A stretch of DNA of 21,491 bases, taken from positions 1 to 21,491 of the forward strand of contig CALGTV010000053.1 in NCBI GenBank assembly GCA_937902395.1. Direction: 5' to 3'. The notes under the pieces are model-generated. The model ran no database searches. It saw nothing but the letters and a program-made list of their open reading frames with translations, and had not been told where the DNA came from. Both the position numbers and the translations under genes were made by a program. Shown here piece by piece: positions 14,171-19,743 of the stretch. Position 1 is the first letter of the stretch. Each line of letters starts with the position of its first letter. Source of the DNA: an uncultured Ruminococcus sp. (GTDB taxonomy: Bacteria > Bacillota > Clostridia > Oscillospirales > Ruminococcaceae).

Positions 14171-14804
14171 AAAACACGGATTATTTTGTGTAGTTCTGGG
14201 GACAGTTCTGCTTATTGCAGCGCTGTCCCTTGTTTTATACAATAAAAATGAGAATAAAAAAAGCGGTGAAGCGGCACAATCTGTGCTTAATGAGCTTGTG
14301 GATATTATTCCTCCACCGCCTACTGAACCTGTAACCGAGGCCATGACAGGTAGTGATATTCTGGCAGAATATGACATTGAGCCTGTTACAGAAGCTAAAG
14401 TTGAACCTACAATCTCCATTGCGGATAAGGGGTATATCGGGATTGTTTCAATTCCCGTACTTGAACTGGAGCTTCCTGTTATGAGTGAATGGAGTTATGT
14501 AAATCTTGATATATCACCATGCAGATACAAGGGAAGTGTTGCAGAGGGAGATATCATTATCGCGGCTCATAATTACTGGTCACACTTTGGCAGATTGTCT
14601 GAGCTTGGAGGTGGTGAGATCTTCACATTCACCGAAGCAGACGGAACAATTCACACATATGAAACTACTGAGATTATTCAGCTTGACGGCGGAGATATCG
14701 AAGGTATGGATTTTGGTTCTGCTGATTCCTGGGATATGACATTATTTACTTGTACTCTTAGTGGTCAGAGCAGAGTAACTATCCGTGCGGTTGAAATTGA
14801 ATAA
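14163..14804 (+). CDS. Second sortase (non-class C, class D-like or unclassified)
   Basis: A 213-residue membrane sortase. One N-terminal membrane helix (about 6-26) is followed by a Pro/Glu/Thr stalk (48-82) in which EPVTEA occurs twice, then the catalytic domain: GYIGIVSIPVLELELPV, His136 (IIAAHN), Cys197 (LFTCTLSGQSRVTIRA) and Arg204. There is no lid DPx/DSPF motif and no C-terminal membrane helix, so it is not the polymerising type. The TLSGQSR after the Cys differs from the class A and class C signatures. Candidate roles are attaching the finished pilus to the peptidoglycan or processing the LPQTG minor pilin, whose gene overlaps its start by 8 nt. The subclass assignment is uncertain. 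Confidence 0.88.
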   Translation: MNKKHGLFCVVLGTVLLIAALSLVLYNKNENKKSGEAAQSVLNELVDIIPPPPTEPVTEAMTGSDILAEYDIEPVTEAKVEPTISIADKGYIGIVSIPVLELELPVMSEWSYVNLDISPCRYKGSVAEGDIIIAAHNYWSHFGRLSELGGGEIFTFTEADGTIHTYETTEIIQLDGGDIEGMDFGSADSWDMTLFTCTLSGQSRVTIRAVEIE

Positions 14805-14809
14805 AAAAC

Positions 14810-14850
14810 AAGCACCTCAAAGAATTTTTATGCCTTTGAGGTGCTTTTCT
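14810..14850. terminator. Bidirectional terminator between pilus locus and two-component genes
   Basis: A perfect 13-bp stem (AAGCACCTCAAAG at 14810-14822 with 14834-14846) has TTTTCTTATT after it on the + strand and GTTTTTTATT on the - strand, so it should terminate both the pilus operon and the convergent kinase gene. Confidence 0.93.
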
Positions 14851-16724
14851 TATTGCATAGTTACAACAAAGCAGATGCTTCTGCCTTCTTGATTTTCTAC
14901 TTGAATTTTAAATTTGTGCTTGTCAATGATTGATTTAGCAATTGCAAGACCGAGACCATATCCACCTGTAGAACGATTTCTTGAAGCGTCGCTGCGATAG
15001 AAGCGTTCAAAGAGTTTGTCAACTTCTTCCTCAGGTACTCCACTTCCCGTGTTATATACAGAGAGTACCGCTTTATTATCCTCTTTTGTAAGAGATACGC
15101 GTACTGTTCCGTTGTCCTTAGAATACTTCAGCGCATTGTCTATGAATATTCCTGTCATCTGCTTAATATGTTGTTCACTGCCGGTTATTTTGATTCCCTC
15201 TTCAATGTTCAGGACGAAATTCTTTTTACTTTCGAATGCCTGACACTCAAAGGGGAGTGCGGCGTTTGTAACAGCACGGCTGAGGTCAAATTCGTTTGTT
15301 ATAAAATCGCGATTGCTGTTTTCAAGCCTTGAAAGGCTTAGCAAATCATTTACAAGTATACTCATTCTGTCCGTCTGGTCGTGGATGTAGTTCAGCCATT
15401 TGTTATTGCCTATTTCTCCAGCCAGAACGTCGGCATTTGTGGAAATAACTGTAAGTGGAGTTTTCAGCTCATGGCTTGCGTCGGAAATAAACTGTTTCTG
15501 CTTTTCAAAGGTATCTTTCAGAGGCTGAACAATTAATCCACTGAGGAAATAAGCTGCTACAGAGAGAAAGATTATGCTTATTACTCCAACTACCATAGTA
15601 ATACGCTTTAGTTTTTTCATCATTTCAATTTCGGATGTTCTGTCAGTGAGAACCATGAGAGTTCCATTTGATTTTTTTTCAGCCCAATAGCTGTGATTTC
15701 CTGTCATTCCGATATTGTTATCGTCCTTTATAATTTCGTCTATGTATTTTTGCGCCAGTTCAGCTGACATTTCATCGTTATTTGCAGATGCTGTGAACTT
15801 TCCGTTATTATCTGCCATGATAACAAAAAATTCAATTGAACCAAGGGAGCGTGGAACAGGCTCAGCAAATGGAGCTAATTCATCTGATTCAGGCGGAGCA
15901 GGTGGGAGTTCATCAGGTGATTTCTCAATGGATATTGTATATCCGTTGAGAATTGGTATAAACAGCGTATTAGAAACAGGATTTATACCGTCTTTTTTAT
16001 TATGTTGTTCTTGATTATTGTTCTTGTTGTTTTCTTTATTTTCTTGTTTTTGACTGTCGTCCGGAGCTCCCCAATCGTACCATGGATACCATGGATTCTC
16101 CCATGGGTTGTCCCACGGATTGCCCCATGGATTTTCCCATGGGTTGCCCCACGGATTTTCCCATGGGTTGCCCCACTGGTTAGGTTCACTTGGTGGCGGC
16201 TGATTTTCACTGTCAACATTATTATTGTTATCCCCTTCGAAGTTATCGGTGGGAGGTGTTTCCTGTGGCGGATCTGAGGGTTCGACATACTCTGTAGGAG
16301 CAATTTCCGTTGGCTGTTCAGTTAGTGGAGGATCTGTTTCGGGAATCTCTTCTTGGGGAACGGTTACAATTATTTGTATAGATGTCTGAATAGCCTGTGT
16401 CTGAGTTACAATGGTTTGCTGCGATGTTGTATCTGGAATTGATGTAGGTTCGGTTACAGGCACGGTTGTGACTGATGTGTGCGTTACAGGAGGTTTTATA
16501 TTTTTTTTAGGTTCGTTTTTGGGAGAATTTGGATTCTTAAAAGTAAATGTTTTTGTTTTGTTGTTGTATTCGACTCCGGATGCAACCTGTTGAAGCACTA
16601 CTTTCGTCTGACGTTCCATCATTACATCCATAATAATATTTATGGAGCTGAGAACACCGATAAAAATAGCGATAAGTATAGCTGTGATGATACCAAAAAA
16701 TTTCAGCTGTACCTTTCTGAACAA
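14850..16724 (-). CDS. Sensor histidine kinase with tryptophan-repeat extracytoplasmic region
   Basis: A 624-residue membrane kinase. Membrane helices lie at about 8-33 and 374-398. The cytoplasmic part has HisKA with His418 (ISDASHELKTPL), the N box (FIDNALKYSKDNG), G1 (YNTGSGVP), the F box (LFERFYRSD) and G2 (GGYGLGLAIAKS). It should autophosphorylate His418 and pass the phosphate to the adjacent regulator. The external region (34-373) is exceptional. After a short start comes a Thr/Pro/Gln/Glu-rich stretch (70-182), then an NPWG/NPWE/NPWD tetrapeptide array with ten Trp between 184 and 218, an Asn/Gln/Lys-rich stretch to about 245, and an ordinary sensor remnant (250-370). The start is TTG at 16724, 6 nt from AGGAGGG; no ATG fits. 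It begins 11 nt after the regulator stop. Confidence 0.93.
   Translation of the reverse strand: MFRKVQLKFFGIITAILIAIFIGVLSSINIIMDVMMERQTKVVLQQVASGVEYNNKTKTFTFKNPNSPKNEPKKNIKPPVTHTSVTTVPVTEPTSIPDTTSQQTIVTQTQAIQTSIQIIVTVPQEEIPETDPPLTEQPTEIAPTEYVEPSDPPQETPPTDNFEGDNNNNVDSENQPPPSEPNQWGNPWENPWGNPWENPWGNPWDNPWENPWYPWYDWGAPDDSQKQENKENNKNNNQEQHNKKDGINPVSNTLFIPILNGYTISIEKSPDELPPAPPESDELAPFAEPVPRSLGSIEFFVIMADNNGKFTASANNDEMSAELAQKYIDEIIKDDNNIGMTGNHSYWAEKKSNGTLMVLTDRTSEIEMMKKLKRITMVVGVISIIFLSVAAYFLSGLIVQPLKDTFEKQKQFISDASHELKTPLTVISTNADVLAGEIGNNKWLNYIHDQTDRMSILVNDLLSLSRLENSNRDFITNEFDLSRAVTNAALPFECQAFESKKNFVLNIEEGIKITGSEQHIKQMTGIFIDNALKYSKDNGTVRVSLTKEDNKAVLSVYNTGSGVPEEEVDKLFERFYRSDASRNRSTGGYGLGLAIAKSIIDKHKFKIQVENQEGRSICFVVTMQ
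16071..16175 (-). repeat. 12-bp tandem repeat encoding NPWx units in the kinase
   Basis: Within the kinase gene, units such as CCCATGGGTTGC and CCCACGGATTTT recur every 12 bp, and pairs of them every 24 bp, encoding the NPW(G/E/D) array. The codon-level similarity among copies points to expansion by slippage or recombination, so copy number may vary among strains. Confidence 0.9.
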
Positions 16725-16735
16725 AGATATCCCTC

Positions 16736-17404
16736 CTATTCAATAAAATAGCCGATTCCGCGTGCTGTTTTAATCTGGACATCGGCGGAAACAGAAGCTA
16801 TTTTCTTACGCAGAAAAGATATGTAAACTTCAATATTATTGTATTCCACATCGCTTTCACTTCCCCAGATTTTCTCTATAATACGTTCTTTAGGGAGGAT
16901 TTGTCCAGGATTTGCCATGAGCATTTCCATAACGTTGTACTCTTTAAGGCTAAGTTTTACATCATTTCCACTGCAGCTGATTGAGCAGGTATTTTTATTA
17001 AGAGATAATCCTTTAAATTCAAGGCGGTTTTCGTCTACGATTTCACCTTTTCGGCGTGTGAGTGCACGCACTCTTGCAAGAAGTTCTCCTGTGACGAAAG
17101 GTTTTGTGAGATAATCGTCCGCACCGCAGTCGAGACCATTTATTTTATCGCTGATTTCGCTTCTTGCAGTAAGCAGAAGTATAGGAGTGTTGATTCTTTC
17201 TTTGCGGACGTTTTTTAGCACATCAATACCATTCATTCCAGGGAGCATAATATCAAGAAGTATGCAGTCATAAATTCCAGTAAGAGCATTGTCAAGCCCA
17301 TTAATTCCGTCATAGGAAACGTCAACGGAATACATATTTCGTTTCAACAATTCACATAGTGCATCGGCAAGCTGGATTTCATCTTCAATAACAAGTATTT
17401 TCAT
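16736..17404 (-). CDS. OmpR/PhoB-family response regulator
   Basis: A 222-residue two-domain regulator. The receiver domain (1-115) has the acidic pair Glu7-Asp8 and Glu9, phospho-acceptor Asp51 (ILLDIMLPGMNG), Thr79 and Lys101 (LTKPF). The winged-helix DNA-binding domain (about 126-222) ends in the usual VYISFLRKKI...IKTARGIGYFIE. All signalling residues are intact. It is the first gene of a two-gene operon with the tryptophan-repeat kinase and is preceded by GGAGG at 17413-17409. Direct repeats over its own -35 region suggest autoregulation. Its convergent position beside the pilus locus makes that locus an obvious candidate target, but no matching repeat pair was found at the pilus promoters. 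Confidence 0.95.
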   Translation of the reverse strand: MKILVIEDEIQLADALCELLKRNMYSVDVSYDGINGLDNALTGIYDCILLDIMLPGMNGIDVLKNVRKERINTPILLLTARSEISDKINGLDCGADDYLTKPFVTGELLARVRALTRRKGEIVDENRLEFKGLSLNKNTCSISCSGNDVKLSLKEYNVMEMLMANPGQILPKERIIEKIWGSESDVEYNNIEVYISFLRKKIASVSADVQIKTARGIGYFIE

Positions 17405-17438
17405 ATAACCTCCGAATAAATTTGATTATTCTACTTAT

Positions 17439-17471
17439 ATTATAGCATATAATCTTTAAATAATCTTAAAA
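17439..17471 (-). promoter_or_regulatory. Regulator promoter with adjacent 11-bp direct repeats
   Basis: On the - strand a perfect TATAAT (17444-17439) lacks a consensus -35. In its place two 11-mers lie head to tail, TTTTAAGATTA (17471-17461) and TTTAAAGATTA (17460-17450), differing at one base. The 11-bp period at the -35 is the usual arrangement of an OmpR/PhoB-class binding site at an activated promoter. Confidence 0.6.
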
Positions 17472-17559
17472 GTTGTAAAATTAGATGTGTTAATTTATAG
17501 AATTTTTATTATAGTTTTTGTGCATATTAACAAAAAATCTATAATAGTATAAACAAATA

Positions 17560-17588
17560 TTGACTATGTTTAGAATTTGTGCTAAAAT
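17560..17588 (+). promoter_or_regulatory. Promoter of the helical unknown protein
   Basis: TTGACT (17560-17565) and TAAAAT (17583-17588) with a 17-bp spacer; the start would be near 17595, giving a leader of about 60 nt. Confidence 0.75.
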
Positions 17589-17657
17589 AATATTGAATGG
17601 TTTTTATTATTGAAAAGAGTGATTTTTCAGTAAATTTACAAAAAAGGAGCGTTGAAT

Positions 17658-18371
17658 ATGCTGTCACTACAGGAACGTGAACATAATAAAAAAGTTAATT
17701 ATGCAAAAAAATCAAGTGAAAATGAAAAAAAATACAGTGACCTCTATAATGAGTTCTGTCAAAATGGTTATACAAAAGCACTTGCTATGGAATATGCAGA
17801 TTTCTTTGTGCTGAATGCTAAAAAGCCTGCTGTGGGAGATATTCTCCAGACTGTATGTCTTTATGATAAAATACACGATTACAAAACAGCGGCATTTTTT
17901 CTTGATAAGCTGGAAGATATGTCAAAAAAATTTACTTCAGAGGAGAAATTTTCTTATTGCATTGCTTCCCTGCTGAATAAGAGCAAAATCGGAAATTGGC
18001 GTGATGCTGAGGACTTCCGTACTGAACATATAAACTTTATGCAGAATCATTCTGAAAAGGTAGATATAAAGCAGAAAGCGTCTATGTATATCGCACTTGC
18101 ATATGCTGATTGCGCCGCAAAGCACTATAATTCAGCTTTCAGACTTTTAAAAGGCTTTGGATATAAACCACAAGGAAAAAATGATATTACATTGCTGGAG
18201 ATTCTCATCGCAGGAGTATATATATGCGCGAAATCGGGTGATGAGGCAAGTATAGGTAATGCAGTTGAAAATGCCTATGCTGCTTTGAAACTTTTTAAGA
18301 GCTTTGAACATGAGTGGACTGAGCAATATTATGAAAAAAGAATAGCAGATGCCGCAGAGGGCATTGCTTAA
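17658..18371 (+). CDS. Helical (TPR-like) cytoplasmic protein of unknown function
   Basis: A 237-residue soluble protein without signal peptide or membrane segment. The sequence is almost wholly alpha-helical, with helix pairs of about 35-40 residues (YTKALAMEYADFFVL, DILQTVCLYDKIHDYKTAAFFLDKLEDM, KASMYIALAYADCAAKHYNSAFRLLKGFG, ITLLEILIAGVYICAKSGDEASI). The Ala, Tyr and Leu spacing resembles tetratricopeptide repeats, so a scaffold or protein-binding role is likely. AAGGAG at 17644-17649 is 8 nt from the ATG at 17658; a TTG at 17652 in the same frame is too close to the RBS. It is transcribed divergently from the response regulator, from its own promoter and with its own terminator. No specific family was recognised. 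Confidence 0.8.
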   Translation: MLSLQEREHNKKVNYAKKSSENEKKYSDLYNEFCQNGYTKALAMEYADFFVLNAKKPAVGDILQTVCLYDKIHDYKTAAFFLDKLEDMSKKFTSEEKFSYCIASLLNKSKIGNWRDAEDFRTEHINFMQNHSEKVDIKQKASMYIALAYADCAAKHYNSAFRLLKGFGYKPQGKNDITLLEILIAGVYICAKSGDEASIGNAVENAYAALKLFKSFEHEWTEQYYEKRIADAAEGIA

Positions 18372-18374
18372 TTT

Positions 18375-18404
18375 ATAAGGAGTCGCAAGGCTCCTTATTA
18401 TTTT
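18375..18404 (+). terminator. Terminator of the helical protein gene
   Basis: An 8-bp stem (18375-18382 with 18391-18398) is followed by TATTTTATG. The T tract is interrupted, so it is moderately strong at best; it begins 3 nt after the stop. Confidence 0.65.
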
Positions 18405-18443
18405 ATGCGGATTGACCCATTATGATTGTTGCGTTTGCAATTA

Positions 18444-18602
18444 ATACCAATCCCTAAAATGTTAGTAGACAAATCTAATGGCATAAATGCTGTATGTCGT
18501 CGTTGGACTTTCTCACCATACGACAGTATGCTTTCGTCGTCCGCCTTGATATACAGCATTTATGCCATTAGATTTGTCTATTGTTGTTTCAGGGATTGAT
18601 AT
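18444..18602. mobile_element. 159-bp near-perfect inverted repeat, MITE-like
   Basis: A perfect 30-bp arm (18466-18495) is repeated inverted at 18551-18580. The pairing continues outward through AATCCCT/AGGGATT (18449-18455 with 18591-18597) with few mismatches, giving a stem of roughly 45-50 bp. The 50-nt middle holds another hairpin, CATAC-GACA-GTATG, and two GTCGTC-type runs. There is no open reading frame. Size, terminal inverted repeats and absence of coding capacity fit a miniature inverted-repeat transposable element, but no clear target-site duplication was recognised. TACCAAT at 18445-18451 also matches ATTGGTA at 18622-18628, so the true right end may be further out. Confidence 0.6.
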
Positions 18603-19137
18603 AAACATTACTATTAAATAATTGGTATAGAGATAATTTCTCTGTGTAAGAAAAACTTATAAATGGACAGTATTTCTGTGTTTTTTAATTTTTGATGAGA
18701 TTTCGTTCAGCTTTCGTTTGGCAAAGTATAATTGCGGAAACAAAAATAATTTCTATATACAAAATTATGTTCTTGATTCAATTTTGGTAGATGCCCTAAA
18801 GTTAAAACAAAAAAATATATTTATAGTTATATTAATTAAAGATTATTATTAAAATAATTGTTTTTACTTTTAGAATGCGACTATAATTTACAATCTGTCA
18901 TATTAATGTGAAATTATACAGAATTGAAATTTGTTTTGCGCTTTAGTTAAGTGAAAAAGGCTATATATAGAGGAAATTTATCGATGAATAAATTTCATGG
19001 AAGATGGTTTATCGGATTTTACGATAGTTTTAATACGAAATGTATATGGTAAAAGAGGAAACATATTAATAAAAAAATAATATTTTTATATTAATTATAA
19101 AAAGCAATATAGTTTGAAATCAAAGCAACATTATCCC
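18603..19137. other. AT-rich region without a convincing gene
   Basis: About 530 bp of strongly AT-rich sequence. The one notable item is a perfect 9-bp dyad GAAATTTAT/ATAAATTTC (18973-18981 with 18988-18996). It overlaps the ATG (18984) of a 22-codon frame preceded by GAGG at 18970-18973 and ending at TAA 19050-19052. This tiny frame could be a peptide, but support is weak. Confidence 0.4.
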
Positions 19138-19217
19138 TTGTACTTGGAACAACTTTGTTTTATAATAAACATATCAAAGGTGATTCCTGCCGAAATACAG
19201 GGATTATTTCCTTTGAT
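19138..19217 (+). promoter_or_regulatory. Possible promoter followed immediately by a compound hairpin
   Basis: A perfect TATAAT (19161-19166) with a poor -35 (TTGTAC, 19138-19143) predicts a start near 19173. There ATCAAAGG (19173-19180) pairs with CCTTTGAT (19210-19217), enclosing ATTCCTG (19183-19189) paired with CAGGGAT (19198-19204). It could be the head of a small RNA or of a long ppdK leader. No clean terminator follows. Confidence 0.35.
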
Positions 19218-19340
19218 CTTCAAAAGATACATTTAATGTGTCCTGTGAACACGGTAATGCAGCATTAACTAATAAGCCGTCGGTTTTTTAAACTCCGCCG
19301 ACAAAATGAACGAATTTCTATTCTAAAATATTTACAAACT

Positions 19341-19392
19341 GTCCGATATTAAACATTAATGCCTATAATATGTTTAATCGCCTAAAACGGAC
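19341..19392. repeat. Compound inverted repeat
   Basis: ATTAAACAT (19348-19356) and ATGTTTAAT (19370-19378) are perfect 9-bp arms, flanked by GTCCG (19341-19345) and CGGAC (19388-19392). It lies just upstream of the ncRNA candidate promoter, and the TGTCCG/CGGACA words recur in the ppdK leader, so a shared operator is conceivable. Confidence 0.4.
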
Positions 19393-19409
19393 GGCGATAG
19401 TGAATTTTA

Positions 19410-19418
19410 TGCTATAAT
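19410..19418 (+). promoter_or_regulatory. Extended -10 promoter of the ncRNA candidate
   Basis: TGC directly precedes a perfect TATAAT (19413-19418), an extended -10 element that can work without a -35; none is visible at 19390-19395. The start would be near 19425. Confidence 0.6.
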
Positions 19419-19424
19419 TTACGT

Positions 19425-19556
19425 TCTATGGCTAAGCTGCAAGGTGCGAGAGCATCTGCCGAAAGCTTCTGCATATTGAGGGTGTGCGGAGGTTCAATGG
19501 AATCAGCGGTTTTCAAAGGCAAAAATGAGAGGGTGCCGATGAAAATCGCTTTTTTC
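19425..19556 (+). ncRNA. Candidate structured ncRNA or attenuator upstream of ppdK
   Basis: An RNA of about 130 nt is defined by an extended -10 promoter and a good intrinsic terminator. Its helices are packed with almost no linkers. AAGCT/AGCTT (19434-19438 with 19464-19468) encloses AGGTGC-GAGA-GCATCT (19442-19457), which has a GNRA loop. CTGCATAT/GTGTGCGG pairs 19469-19476 with 19482-19489. GGTTC-AATG-GAATC follows at 19491-19504. A 10-bp terminator stem pairs 19505-19514 with 19541-19550, with four inner pairs (19518-19521 with 19534-19537) and T6 after it. It resembles no tmRNA, SRP, RNase P, T-box or riboswitch consensus that I know. It ends 190 nt before ppdK, so it may be an independent sRNA or a terminated leader. 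Confidence 0.6.
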
Positions 19557-19679
19557 TGTTGTGCAAATTTTCGATAAAAAAACAGATTTAAGTGTTTCTT
19601 TGCTTTTTTGTACAAAATGTTGGAAATTTAACTGCTATTTTTTTGTTTTTTCTATATAGCATTTTTTTCCAAAATGTGT

Positions 19680-19714
19680 TATAATAATTGTAAGCGGACA
19701 TGGTTTATTGTCCG
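19680..19714 (+). promoter_or_regulatory. ppdK promoter -10 and leader hairpin
   Basis: A perfect TATAAT at 19680-19685 has no good -35; the expected position is occupied by a dyad TTGGAAA/TTTCCAA (19620-19626 with 19666-19672) and T-rich DNA, suggesting an activator-dependent or repressed promoter. The leader begins with CGGACA (19695-19700) paired with TGTCCG (19709-19714). Confidence 0.5.
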
Positions 19715-19743
19715 GCATAAGTTTAATATTGGAGGTAATACCA

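Noticed and set aside
15715..16303. Open frames opposite and overlapping the kinase repeat region, one Trp/Pro-rich
   Set aside because: They arise because the 12-bp repeat keeps other frames open; the kinase frame continues into complete HisKA and HATPase domains.
19425..19556. Lysine riboswitch or T-box identity for the ncRNA candidate
   Set aside because: AAGGTGCGA and GGGTGCCGA recall pieces of these classes, but the remaining conserved segments and the overall length do not fit.
19412..19615. 67-codon frame on the - strand
   Set aside because: TTG start without RBS and directly antisense to the promoter-ncRNA-terminator unit.
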